A DNA stretch of 64,000 bases, taken from Saprospiraceae bacterium (lineage in GTDB: Bacteria; Bacteroidota; Bacteroidia; Chitinophagales; Saprospiraceae). The stretch is taken from positions 372,001 to 436,000 of the forward strand of contig JAWKLJ010000001.1 in the NCBI GenBank assembly GCA_041392805.1. Direction: 5' to 3'. Below are positions 45,195-54,118 of this stretch, piece after piece; the stretch's first letter is position 1; every line of letters begins with the position of its first letter. Position numbers and translations under genes: made by a program. Under the pieces are notes generated by a model. It ran no database searches. It was given only the letters and a program-made list of their open reading frames with translations, and was not told where the DNA came from.

Positions 45195-46187
45195 TCCCGA
45201 TGCAAGCATTACTAAGTATGACTAGGTTCGTCAAGTAATGCTAAATCGGGATGTCGGCAAAGCCTCCAACTACGACCTTGCTTTAAATGATATCTGATGA
45301 GGTAAGTAGCTGGAACGCAGTGACATCCCGATATTTACCGCAGTAGATTTTTGCAGAAAATCGTAACGCAGCTTTATCGGGAAGTGATGGTCCAAATAGA
45401 TGGGGTCCCGAAGTAAGCATTACTAAGTATGACCAGGCAGGTCAAGTAATGCTAATTCGGGATGTCGGCAAAGCCTCCAACTACGACCTTGCTTTAAATG
45501 GTATCTGATGAGATAAGTAGCTGGAACGCAGTGACATCCCGATATTTAGCGCAGTAGATTTTTGCAGAAAATCGTAACGCAGCTTTATCGGGAAGTGATG
45601 GTCCAAATAGATGGGGTCCCGATGCAAGCATTACTAAGTATGACTAGGCAGGTCAAGTAATGCTAAATCGGGATGTCGGCAAAGCCTCCAACTACGACCT
45701 TGCTTTAAATGGTATCTGATGAGGTAAGTAGCTGGAACGCAGTGACATCCCGATATTTAGCGCAGTAGATTTTTGCAGAAAATCGTAACGCAGCTTTATC
45801 GGGAAGTGATGGTCCAAATAGATGGGGTCCCGATGCAAGCATTACTAAGTATGACTAGGCAGGTCAAGTAATGCTAAATCGGGATGTCGGCAAAGCCTCC
45901 AACTACGACCTTGCTTTAAATGGTATCTGATGAGGTAAGTAGCTGGAACGCAGTGACATCCCGATATTTAGCGGAGTAGATTTTTGCAGAAAATCGTAAC
46001 GCAGCTTTATCGGGAAGTGATGGTCCAAATATATGGGGTCCCGAAGTAAGCATTACTAAGTATGACCAGGCAGGTCAAGTAATGCTAAATCGGGATGTCG
46101 GCAAAGCCTCCAACTACGACCTTGCTTTAAATGGTATCTGATGAGGTAAGTAGCTGGAACGCAGTGACATCCCGATATTTAGCGGAG
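45195..46187 (+). repeat. 211-bp tandem units at the array 1 tail, carrying CRISPR-repeat fragments
   Basis: Five units start with TCCCGA at 45195, 45406, 45617, 45828 and 46039 (period exactly 211). Each has a 74-bp piece with inverted ends (TCCCGA...TCGGGATGTC...GCCTCCA), then ACTACGAC (nucleotides 29-36 of the repeat), a constant 49-bp stretch, and a second piece with ends TCCCGAT...ATCGGGA (57 bp). Nucleotides 6-28 of R1 (AGTGATGGTCCAAATAGATG...) follow before the next unit. The fifth unit is truncated. Thus the first piece splits a CRISPR repeat exactly at 28/29. Confidence 0.9.
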
Positions 46188-46262
46188 TGCCCAAGGATTA
46201 AATGGTTTCCGGTGAATGTCAATAGCCGAAGAACCATTTAAGAAGAAGTGCATACGTAAGAA

Positions 46263-46294
46263 AATGGAAGGCACTTTAAAAGTGCCTTCCATTT
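46263..46294 (+). terminator. Strong hairpin behind array 1
   Basis: AATGGAAGGCACTTT and AAAGTGCCTTCCATT pair over about 15 bp with a tiny loop. It is followed by TGG, not a U-run, so termination strength is uncertain. An identical hairpin lies behind array 2 at 63170-63200. Confidence 0.55.
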
Positions 46295-46454
46295 GGCCAT
46301 TTGGAAAATCCGCGTCATCAATATTCCAAAGGTAGGGTGAACTATGTTAAAAGAGAAGGATGTTGTTGGTCAAATGTAGATAACCATCGAAAAGAGACAG
46401 CAAGGGCTTGGCTTTTGCTTTGATTGGCCTGGCGAGATATCAGCCGTTTATCCC

Positions 46455-46540
46455 GCTGGTTCTCGAGCTCCACTCATGAACCTGTCACTTCCAAGACTGG
46501 CCGTAGCGCCAGCTACATCGCCGCGCCCCAGCTCGGCATT
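46455..46540 (+). repeat. Dispersed repeat family B, copy 2 (diverged)
   Basis: Starts GCTGGTTCTCGAGCTCCACT and keeps GTCACTTCCAAGACTGGCCG and CAGCTACATCG, then diverges. Corresponds in position to 63363-63471 in the duplicated tail of array 2. Confidence 0.6.
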
Positions 46541-46668
46541 GAGCATCTCACTGCGAGCTGGAGCTTACAGTCTAGGCAGCCACCTCCATGAGCAGGTTGG
46601 CAACGAAATACCCGGAGAAAAGCAAACTTTACAGCCAAGCCAAACCCAAGCCTGCGGGAAGGAGTCCG

Positions 46669-47006
46669 CCATTAGCAGATTCGGCGTTAAAAAACAGTCT
46701 GAAACGAAGAGCCCGCACAAAAAACTGTTTGAGCTTCGAAGCAACCAGACTCAGCTATAAATAATTGACAATCAACAATATTTAAGTGATCACCCAAACC
46801 CAATGGTGAGTTTCTTTTTGTGCAACGTAGTGGAAGACTGTTTTAGCCGACTTCGTCTGCCGAAGGACAATCGAAGGAGACTTCATCGTCCGAAGGCCGA
46901 CTTCGTCTGCCGAAGGCGACTCCGTCGTCCGAAGGCCGAAGATGCGTCAGGCGGCGGTTTTGGCTCCACCTTTTCCCGCGAAAAGGTGGAAAAGCAAATT
47001 TTGTTG
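46669..47006 (+). repeat. Dispersed repeat family A, copy 3
   Basis: Same start (GTCCGCCATTAGCAGATTCG) and same terminal hairpin (CCACCTTTTCCCGCGAAAAGG) as copies 1 and 2, with expanded CTTCGTC-GCCGAAGG palindromes at 46850-46930. It sits between two family B copies, and is absent from the matching region behind array 2. Confidence 0.8.
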
Positions 47007-47190
47007 CCAAGTATCCTAGTAAAACCCTGTCACCCAAGCCTATAAAAGACCATAAGTACTCAAACCTTACGTTTTCTTAACAAAGCACACTGCGAGCTGG
47101 AGCTCGCAGCCAAATCGCGAACATAAATAGGCGACAGCCCGCCACCAATGACACACCCAGCGGTGCACTCGGCACTATGCAGCAACACCC

Positions 47191-47300
47191 GCTGGTTCTC
47201 GAGCTCCAGCTCGTGAACCCGTCACTTCCAAGACTGCCTGTAGCGCCAGCTACATCGCTGCTCGTACACGTTCCTGAGTGGTGAGCTCCAGCTCGGCGGG
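47191..47300 (+). repeat. Dispersed repeat family B, copy 3
   Basis: GCTGGTTCTCGAGCTCCAGC through GAGCTCCAGCTCGGCGGGCA, close to the copies at 26021 and 63363. A GCGAGCTGGAGCTCGCAG palindrome lies just before it at 47092-47109. Confidence 0.7.
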
Positions 47301-47439
47301 CAAGGCAACTGCATGGCATAATGTGGCATACCTAAAGGCATGCTTTTTACAGAAAATTGTAACGTAGATTTATCGGGAAGAACGCATCAAGGAAATTTCG
47401 GTGCAAGCAATTAAATCAAAGAAAATCAAACAATATGTT

Positions 47440-47447
47440 TATCTTTG
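47440..47447 (+). promoter_or_regulatory. Bacteroidota-type -7 box of the Rpn-family gene
   Basis: TATCTTTG matches TAnnTTTG and lies 18 bp before the ATG at 47466. The same box and surroundings occur at 63612-63619 before the second copy. No clear -33 TTG was found. Confidence 0.5.
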
Positions 47448-47465
47448 CAATAAATACAAACAAAG

Positions 47466-48347
47466 ATGGCATTAGAAGATAAGTTTGTTAACCCACTGAC
47501 TGATTTTGGATTCAAGAAATTATTTGGCACCGAACCGAATAAGGAATTGGTTATTGATTTTTTGAATCAGTTATTGCCAGAAAAACATAAAATAGAAGAC
47601 CTGACTTATTCAAACAATGAGACAGTAGGATTAACTCAAATAGATAGAAAAGCCATATTTGATCTACACTGTAAAAGTAGTAATGGCGATAGATTTATAG
47701 TAGAAATCCAAAAAGCGAAACAGAATTTTTTCAAAGATAGGAGTGTATATTATTCTACATTCCCCATTCAAGAACAGGCTAAAAAAGGGGAATGGAATTA
47801 TAAACTATCAGCAGTTTATACCGTAGGCATATTAGATTTCATATTTGAAGATGACCGAAAAGAAAAAGATTTAATTTATAGAATTCAATTGAAAGACCAA
47901 GATTGTGAAGTGTTTTTTGATAAATTGACATATATCTATATAGAATTACCAAAATTTACAAAAGGAGAAATGGATTTAGAAACCAGATTTGATAAATGGC
48001 TATATGTCCTGAGGCATTTATCAGAACTACAAAATAGACCTAAAACTTTACAGGATAAAATATTTAAAAAGCTATTTGAAGCCGCAGAAATAGCGAATTT
48101 TTCATTAGAGGATAGACAAGCCTATGAAGACAGTCTAAAATATTATAGAGACCTCAAGAATGTGGTTGACACTTCAAGAGAAAAAGGGATTGAAGAGGGC
48201 AAAATAGAAGGTAGAAAAGAAGGCAAAATAGAAGGCAAAATAGAAGGCAAAATAGAAGTTGCGATTGAATTAAAGAAGAACAAGGTTCCCGTTGAAATAA
48301 TAATGAAATCAACAGGGCTAACCAAAGAAGAAATTGAAAATCTATAA
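47466..48347 (+). CDS. Rpn-family PD-(D/E)XK nuclease (recombination-promoting nuclease/putative transposase)
   Basis: 293 residues. Begins MALEDKFVNPLTDFGFKKLF, the hallmark of the Rpn/YhgA family. Nuclease residues are D66 (AIFDLHCK) and E80/Q82 (FIVEIQKAK). The C-terminal part has five EGKI/EGRK four-residue repeats (12-bp DNA repeats) and then a short HTH-like tail (VPVEIIMKSTGLTKEEIENL). Rpn proteins cleave DNA and are linked to recombination and phage defence; short C-terminal forms are known to regulate them. Paralogous to the internally deleted copy at 63638-63979. Confidence 0.93.
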   Translation: MALEDKFVNPLTDFGFKKLFGTEPNKELVIDFLNQLLPEKHKIEDLTYSNNETVGLTQIDRKAIFDLHCKSSNGDRFIVEIQKAKQNFFKDRSVYYSTFPIQEQAKKGEWNYKLSAVYTVGILDFIFEDDRKEKDLIYRIQLKDQDCEVFFDKLTYIYIELPKFTKGEMDLETRFDKWLYVLRHLSELQNRPKTLQDKIFKKLFEAAEIANFSLEDRQAYEDSLKYYRDLKNVVDTSREKGIEEGKIEGRKEGKIEGKIEGKIEVAIELKKNKVPVEIIMKSTGLTKEEIENL

Positions 48348-49021
48348 AAAAGTTAGACATTGGACGCCGCTGGTTCTCGAGCTCCAGCTTGTGAACCCGT
48401 CACACCCTAGCCCCGCAAGAAATGACGCCTCCACCCCCCGCACAACCCAGCAAGAGGTGTCGCTTCCACCCCAGCCCGCCAATAGCTCCAGCCGTATCGC
48501 AGCGGCTTCAATAGCAATGACAAATTCAATTTCAAATTCAATGGGCATGACAATGGCCATAAAAACCTCCATTACCTCTTTCCCTCCAATAACTCCCCGT
48601 CCAAAAAAAAAACGGAGCCCCGTTCGGATAAACCCGAACACCCAGCCACCCTTTTGAATCAAAATGGCAATCAAAATCCCTGCCTGCCGAAGGCAGGAAA
48701 ATGACAATCTCCGCCTGCCGAAGGTAGGAAAATGTCGCCTGTGTCGCTGGGGCTTGCCCCAAACCTCCACTATCTTCACATCCCCAAAAAAAAACCTCAA
48801 GCCATCTCCCTCCAATACCTCTAAAACTCCAATAACTCCACGTCCCCAAAAAACACCACCAAAAAAATCCTTTTTATATTGAAATTTATTTGGGCTTTTG
48901 AAATTTTATTATGCGCAGCTTCGTAATAGTAATAATACAGTAAATAAATTTAATTTTTATTTGGAAGTGATGCTGTGAAATTAATGCTCGCTTGGCTTCG
49001 TCTATTATATGATCATTCGAG
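48348..49021. other. Intergenic repeats between the Rpn gene and the adaptation operon
   Basis: Contains a partial family B repeat (48369-48403) and CTCCATTACCTCTTTCCCTC / CTCCAATA-CTCC low-complexity like 21249-21835, plus CCTGCCGAAGGCAGG (48682-48696) and similar palindromes. From about 48890 the sequence becomes AT-rich, presumably with the promoter of the next operon. No gene supported. Confidence 0.55.
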
Positions 49022-49411
49022 ATGGAAAAAATCGTAAAGATATTACAATCACTACTCGTAAAATCTACTTCTTCTATCCAGGAAAGTAAAAAAAATGAAC
49101 GGGTAGCTGAAGTGATCCATATAGCTAATCGCTTTTATGTGCTTTTGCTAATTTGGGCAATGGGGGCTTTAGCCCATGCTCCACTTTCTATAGACCCTAT
49201 CGATTATGTAACCAGGTTTTTTGTCCATTTAGTGGAAGAAGAACCTACCGTTTTGCCACCAATGGATGTTTTAAAAATGGAAGACCTGGTGGCCTCTTTT
49301 TCTTTTTGGATGAACAAACAAGCAGCCTTAAACAGCAGTGAAACAAACAATGTTGCTTCCAATGAAGATGTCTCCCCTAATGAAAGTTATAATAGGCATA
49401 TTTTCGTTTGA
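49022..49411 (+). CDS. Hypothetical protein at the head of the adaptation operon
   Basis: 129 residues, not recognised. Starts MEKIVKILQSLLVKSTSSIQ, has a moderately hydrophobic stretch (FYVLLLIWAMGALAHAPLSI, about 37-56) and an acidic C-terminus. Same strand as the following unknown protein, sigma factor and reverse transcriptase. By position it could be an anti-sigma or regulatory partner, but nothing in the sequence proves this. Confidence 0.6.
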   Translation: MEKIVKILQSLLVKSTSSIQESKKNERVAEVIHIANRFYVLLLIWAMGALAHAPLSIDPIDYVTRFFVHLVEEEPTVLPPMDVLKMEDLVASFSFWMNKQAALNSSETNNVASNEDVSPNESYNRHIFV

Positions 49412-49504
49412 TAAAGCGCATGAACCTTATTTTATAATCTGGAAGTTGCTTAGAGTTCCCAAGTGCCTTAGCCACTTTAAGCTATTTCCCTAAAACCAGT
49501 ATCG

Positions 49505-49969
49505 ATGACCCTTGCCGAAACTTCTAATTGTCCAGGTGAAAATTTCATTACTCATTCTACTGCCCGTGAGCAGCTGATGAAAGAACTTACGCCTGATTTA
49601 GCCGATGATGAAGAAATCATACAGCAAATTAACAATTATGTTTTTTCTGAAGTTGGTGAAAACAAACGACAACAACTCCGGAGAACTTTGGAACAGACTA
49701 TTAGAAAAAAATCGCCCTCTACCAACGCTTGTAACATGGATTTGGTCATGACCATGATTGATGGGATGCTTTATGCGATTAGCCATTTTGATCTGAAGAA
49801 TAATAGTGAATTGGATAACTGGCTGCATCTTCATAAAATGGCAACCATGTCCACCCTCAGTACTTCGACACTTACTAAACTTGCTGAAAAAAAAGAATTG
49901 AAAGAGCAGGAAGCTAGGTTTAGTACAAATGGACAACGTTCAATAGTTAAAAAGTTTACAATTAGTTAA
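49505..49969 (+). CDS. Hypothetical protein, second gene of the adaptation operon
   Basis: 154 residues, helical, charged, no motif recognised. Contains LMKELTPDLADDEEIIQQIN and CNMDLVMTMIDGMLYAISHF. Lies 93 bp after the preceding unknown gene and 106 bp before the sigma factor start used here. No membrane segment. Confidence 0.6.
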   Translation: MTLAETSNCPGENFITHSTAREQLMKELTPDLADDEEIIQQINNYVFSEVGENKRQQLRRTLEQTIRKKSPSTNACNMDLVMTMIDGMLYAISHFDLKNNSELDNWLHLHKMATMSTLSTSTLTKLAEKKELKEQEARFSTNGQRSIVKKFTIS

Positions 49970-50075
49970 CATATGACAAGAATAATAGCGGCCTAAGCTT
50001 CGTATGTTCTAAAGAGGATTTTCTCTTTTTGTCTGCTTGTCTTCCTTTAGAAGGTCAGGTATAAAATCTAAAAAG

Positions 50076-50627
50076 ATGAGTGATGTTACTCCAGACAATA
50101 ATTCTCAAAGAGACAAATTTGTAGTAGAAGTCAAGGAAAAACACCATAAAGCCCTTCTACTCTATGCCATGGGAACCTGTCATCGGTTTCGACTTGATCC
50201 AGTGGAGGTCGATGATCTCGTGCAAGACCTCTACATTGAATTAATGATCAAATGGCCAGCTAGCCAGGTCGGATACGAGGAAAAAGGATTAGGTTTTTTA
50301 TGCAAAATCGTAAGTTTTGACGCTAAGGATCTTTTGCGAAGAAAAAAAAGCGAACGTAGGCGAGAGGAGCTTTATTCCTTGAGTTTTCCTGAAAAGGTAA
50401 ATATCCATTACTTTCGTCTAAAGGCACTTACCGCAGATTTTTACCAACAAATGAAGCAGATACTGAAAGTGATCGAATATGAAATCATGATGCAGTATAT
50501 GGAGGGATATGCTTATCAGGAAATAGCTGAGATACTAGACATTCCCCGAAATACGGTTGGCACTAAAATAAGGCGCGCCAAAAAGCGCCTGAAAAAAGCG
50601 CTACTTTTTGCCGAAAATGAAAAATAA
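50076..50627 (+). CDS. ECF-type sigma factor preceding the reverse transcriptase
   Basis: 183 residues from the ATG at 50076 (MSDVTPDNNSQRD); the frame is open from 50037. Region 2: DPVEVDDLVQDLYIELMIKW. Region 4: IEYEIMMQYMEGYAYQEIAE with helix-turn-helix EILDIPRNTVGTKIRRAKKR. Sigma factors are not a usual part of CRISPR adaptation modules. The gene ends 45 bp before the reverse-transcriptase frame, so co-transcription is likely. It may drive cas1/RT/cas2 or be part of a phage-responsive switch (inference). Confidence 0.85.
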   Translation: MSDVTPDNNSQRDKFVVEVKEKHHKALLLYAMGTCHRFRLDPVEVDDLVQDLYIELMIKWPASQVGYEEKGLGFLCKIVSFDAKDLLRRKKSERRREELYSLSFPEKVNIHYFRLKALTADFYQQMKQILKVIEYEIMMQYMEGYAYQEIAEILDIPRNTVGTKIRRAKKRLKKALLFAENEK

Positions 50628-50672
50628 GCTACCTTTCCAAGCCAGGACAAGGCAGCCAGACGAAATATAAAG

Positions 50673-51860
50673 GTGGCATTCGGAATGCGGAATGTTTCCT
50701 GGGGGTCCCTGGGCATGGCGTTCTCAATTTCCGATTTTGTCCACCCTAAGCAGCCTCCTGCCACTACCAGTAAGGTCTTTTCTATTAAAACCATTACTTA
50801 CAAAAACCTTACTATTTTGGAAAAACAAACCCTCGCTCGTCACCGGCAGAACAAAGCCATTTTTTGCCATCTCAATAGTATCAGCGCACTTTGTCGGGTA
50901 CTCAAAACCGATAAGCGCAAACTGACACTCATGGCGCAACAGCCTAAATACAAAACCTTTTCTATCGCCAAAAAAGATGGAGGAGAACGACTTATTGAAA
51001 CCCCTGATGATAGCGTCAAAAAAATTTTGGGAATCCTCAATCGCTACTTGCAAAGTGTTTATTTGTTAGAAAAAACCAATGCGGCCTATGGTTTTATTAC
51101 CGGCGTCAAAAATGATGATGATCGCCGGAATGTATTGACCAACGCCAAAAAACACCTCGGCAAAGCCTATCTATTGAACATTGACTTGAAAGACTTTTTT
51201 CATTCCATTTCCAAAGAACAAGTCATAACCATCTTTAAAGAAAAGCCCTTCCGCTTTAAAGGTGAGGTGCTGGAAATACTAGCCAGTATCTGCACCTATC
51301 AGGGACGGCTACCCATGGGTACCCCTACCTCGCCGGTTTTATCCAACTTTGCTTGCCGCTTGCTTGATGAAAGCCTATCAGCTTTTTCTGCCGATATGCT
51401 TTGGACCTATACCCGCTATGCGGATGATATGAGTTTCTCTTCCAATCAAATTATTGCTGCTGAAAAGATCCATTCAGTCCGACAACTCATCGAAAAAATG
51501 GGCTTCAAAGTCAACGAAAAAAAAGTAGTTGTATTTGGCCCCGATGACAACAAGGTGGTAACAGGCCTCCTGGTCAATGAAAAAATTGAACTCGCTCCCG
51601 GCTATCTGGACGAGCTAGAAGAAGAAATTATCCGCCTGGGAGATGTGCTTCGTACCCAAAACGAACAAGGACAAATCTCCACCCACTGGATTGAAAAATA
51701 CAAACAACAAGTGAGAGGCCGTATTAGCTTTGCGGGTTTTGTCCTGCAACGACGCGACGAACGCTATATGGCTCTCCGTGATGCCTATTACGTGGCCATC
51801 AACCCTCCGGAAGAAGAATTTGGCGCCATCAATTGGCGAGGATTCCCTTACAACATGTAA
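50673..51860 (+). CDS. CRISPR-associated reverse transcriptase
   Basis: Up to 395 residues; the true start may be further in, since the first about 33 residues lack family features. RT motifs: FSIAKKDGGERLIETPDD (96-113), AYLLNIDLKDFFHSI with D171 (165-179), GRLPMGTPTSPVLSN (211-225) and the catalytic YTRYADDMSF with YADD at 249-252. C-terminal thumb GRISFAGFVLQRRDE. Retron/group II-like RT of the class found beside Cas1, expected to allow spacer acquisition from RNA. Immediately upstream of cas1 (84 bp). Confidence 0.93.
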   Translation: MAFGMRNVSWGSLGMAFSISDFVHPKQPPATTSKVFSIKTITYKNLTILEKQTLARHRQNKAIFCHLNSISALCRVLKTDKRKLTLMAQQPKYKTFSIAKKDGGERLIETPDDSVKKILGILNRYLQSVYLLEKTNAAYGFITGVKNDDDRRNVLTNAKKHLGKAYLLNIDLKDFFHSISKEQVITIFKEKPFRFKGEVLEILASICTYQGRLPMGTPTSPVLSNFACRLLDESLSAFSADMLWTYTRYADDMSFSSNQIIAAEKIHSVRQLIEKMGFKVNEKKVVVFGPDDNKVVTGLLVNEKIELAPGYLDELEEEIIRLGDVLRTQNEQGQISTHWIEKYKQQVRGRISFAGFVLQRRDERYMALRDAYYVAINPPEEEFGAINWRGFPYNM

Positions 51861-51944
51861 CAACGCATACACTATGCTGACTCAACCTTTCTTCCTGATT
51901 AGGCCTATCCGCTTTTGGATGGATGGCCCATATTCCCATCAATT

Positions 51945-52928
51945 ATGCAGCTTGTTCTTGATTCCAAAGGCCTAAAATTGAGCAAACAAGAGGCCGTTTT
52001 CCTGCTCGAAAGCGAAAACGGAAAACGCCTCATCAGCCCCGCCAAGCTGACTAGCATCGCTATTACTGCCAATGTGTGGCTCAGCGCAGCAGCCGTCATG
52101 CTGGCCATCAACCACGACATTCCCATCCTGTTTTTCAACCGGATAGGCAAGGCACAGGCCAGGCTTTGGAGCCCCTACTTCGCCAGCATTGCCACCCTAC
52201 GCCGTCAACAAATTCATTTTTGCGACAGCACCGCCGCCACCACCTGGATGATCGACCTCTTTGGCCTTAAAACCAATGGCCAAGTTTCCAATTTGCAATA
52301 CCTCAAAAACCATACGACCCGCCTCAGTACTGGCCTGGACACTAGTATCAAACAAATCCGACAGCAGTCTCGGAAATTCGAGGACCACCGTGAACAATTG
52401 CCCGAAGAATGCCGCCAAAACCTGATGGGCATCGAAGGCAACCTGGCGCGCCTCTATTGGCAAAGCCTCGGAAATGCCCTGCCCCGCAAATACGCTTTCC
52501 AGAAAAGAACTCGCCGACCTGCTGAAGATTGGTTTAATGCCACCCTTAATTACCTGTATGGAATGCTCTATTCCATCATCGAAGGCGGACTTTTTGCCGC
52601 AGGCCTCGATCCGCATTTGGGCATCCTTCACGCCGACGAATACAAAAAACCAACCCTTGCTTTCGACCTGATTGAACCCTTCCGCCCCTGGATAGATCGA
52701 CTCCTCATCGAGGCGTGCTGGAAAGATGAGCTAAAAGGTACTTTCTTTACCAAAAACCAACACGGCTTGTTTCTCAATAAAGAAGGCAAAGCTTTTCTGA
52801 TCCCTCTCTTCAATGATTATATGCGGCAAACCATCACCTACCTCGACCGCGAAGCCACCGTCAAAAACCATATTTATCATATGGCAGGCCGCCTCGCCCA
52901 TCGAATCAGAACCCATGAAGAGGGGTAA
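51945..52928 (+). CDS. cas1: Cas1 integrase
   Basis: 327 residues from the ATG at 51945 (MQLVLDSKGLKLSKQEAVFL); the frame is open 30 bp earlier. The metal-binding residues are visible: E164 in GIEGNLARLYW, H229 in LGILHADE and D241 (with E244) in FDLIEPFRP. N-terminal beta domain and C-terminal helical domain are both complete. Separate from, not fused to, the reverse transcriptase, with which it should form the acquisition complex together with Cas2. Confidence 0.95.
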   Translation: MQLVLDSKGLKLSKQEAVFLLESENGKRLISPAKLTSIAITANVWLSAAAVMLAINHDIPILFFNRIGKAQARLWSPYFASIATLRRQQIHFCDSTAATTWMIDLFGLKTNGQVSNLQYLKNHTTRLSTGLDTSIKQIRQQSRKFEDHREQLPEECRQNLMGIEGNLARLYWQSLGNALPRKYAFQKRTRRPAEDWFNATLNYLYGMLYSIIEGGLFAAGLDPHLGILHADEYKKPTLAFDLIEPFRPWIDRLLIEACWKDELKGTFFTKNQHGLFLNKEGKAFLIPLFNDYMRQTITYLDREATVKNHIYHMAGRLAHRIRTHEEG

Positions 52929-53110
52929 ATCAGGCAGGCATTATTCCTTTTAGTATGAACAATCGATTCCACCTTCAGGTGGATGAATGTCCAGTGGACA
53001 TTCAAGAGCGTGAACCCGAAGGGGAAGGTTGAGCCCAAAATCCGTTAAAAACCCCATACTGTTTGAGTTTCAAAAAAAACTAACATGATCACAATTCCAA
53101 CAACCTACGT
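52929..53110. other. Spacer between cas1 and the YhcG-like gene with a small palindrome
   Basis: GAATGTCCA-G-TGGACATTC (52985-53003) is a perfect 9-bp inverted repeat. It could be a protein-binding site or a weak stop. Otherwise nothing. Confidence 0.4.
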
Positions 53111-54118
53111 ATGCCCACTCCAAATCTTCATTTGATACAACAAATCTATCACGGCCTAAAAGTATCCCCACCACCCAACCAGCATGCCTGGCGGCTGCGC
53201 CTCTTTTGGTTGGTCGGTGAGTATCTAAATGGGATAGAGACGCAAAAAACAGCTCAATATTTTGCCATGCATACCGCCCTGAGAAAGATCCTACCAGCCG
53301 AAAAATGGAAAGACCGCTTTCCGCTCTGCCTGCGGTTTTATAACAGTTTTCCCGATTGGTACCTGGTCGATGCCACCTTGAGTTGGACCCATTATCTGCT
53401 ACTCAGTGGCCTCACCACCCCAACCATGCGCTTTTTCTATCAACAGGAAGCCATCCTAAACCATTGGAGTACCCGCCAATTGCAGCGACAAATTGGAACC
53501 AATTATTTCCAGCGAACAATCGCCCCAACAAGCTTGCCCTATATGCAGGGAGCACCCCCAGAAACCGTTCCCGCCCCCAAAGCCCTCTTGAAAAGGCGTT
53601 ACATTTTCGAATTTCTGGCTGAGCATCCCGCCTTGGTCTTGGACGAAAAAGCTTTAGAGCAAGCATTACTTGACCACCTGCAAAGTTTTTTGCTGGAATT
53701 GGGCCGTGGATTCGCCTTTGTCTCCCGCCAGCAAAGAATTGCCACCGAAACCGGCAAAGCATTTTATATCGACCTGGTCTTTTACCACTTTGTTATGAAA
53801 CGCTTCGTGTTATTTGAACTCAAAACAGCGGCATTGTCCCATCAGGCAATTGGCCAATTAGACCTTTACCTACGCCTTTTTGATGCCAAATGCAAAAGGC
53901 CGGACGACCTGCCAACCCTGGGCATCATTCTGTGCCCGGAACAGGACGGCAGCCTGCTCAAATACTCCCTTGTAGATGGACACCAACACCTCTTTGTGGC
54001 GCTCTACAACAATGAGCTCCCGCCCAAAGACCCTTTGCGCAACCTTGTTGATTGGGATTGGATAGATCAAGTCTTAAAACAAAACCGTTATACTTATGCC
54101 CTACCTGATTTGTTATGA
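53111..54118 (+). CDS. YhcG/DUF1016-type PD-(D/E)XK nuclease inserted between cas1 and cas2
   Basis: 335 residues. N-terminal DUF1016-like half (LFWLVGEYLNGIE; WTHYLLLSGL; RQLQRQIGTNYFQRT) and a C-terminal nuclease domain: D221 in KAFYIDLVFYHF, E236 and K238 in VLFELKTAAL, Q249 in IGQLDLYL, then LGIILCPEQD. All core residues are present. Its end overlaps the cas2 start by 23 bp, so translation of the two is coupled. YhcG-like nucleases are usually stand-alone or mobile-element linked. The position suggests a Cas4-like role in trimming prespacers (inference). Confidence 0.85.
   Translation: MPTPNLHLIQQIYHGLKVSPPPNQHAWRLRLFWLVGEYLNGIETQKTAQYFAMHTALRKILPAEKWKDRFPLCLRFYNSFPDWYLVDATLSWTHYLLLSGLTTPTMRFFYQQEAILNHWSTRQLQRQIGTNYFQRTIAPTSLPYMQGAPPETVPAPKALLKRRYIFEFLAEHPALVLDEKALEQALLDHLQSFLLELGRGFAFVSRQQRIATETGKAFYIDLVFYHFVMKRFVLFELKTAALSHQAIGQLDLYLRLFDAKCKRPDDLPTLGIILCPEQDGSLLKYSLVDGHQHLFVALYNNELPPKDPLRNLVDWDWIDQVLKQNRYTYALPDLL

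Noticed and set aside
43924..45209. Several open frames repeating VAVMVQIDGDYD or VVPIYLDHHCY
   Set aside because: Translations of the R1 repeat on both strands, not genes. The same applies to the R2 frames (VGVDVQYDGDYD, RSPHHIGHRLL) at 56006-58003 and R1 frames at 59738-60552.
46188..47465. tracrRNA or anti-repeat near the array end
   Set aside because: Repeat fragments occur only within the TCCCGA units in the same orientation; no Cas9/Cas12 gene is present, and type III needs no tracrRNA.
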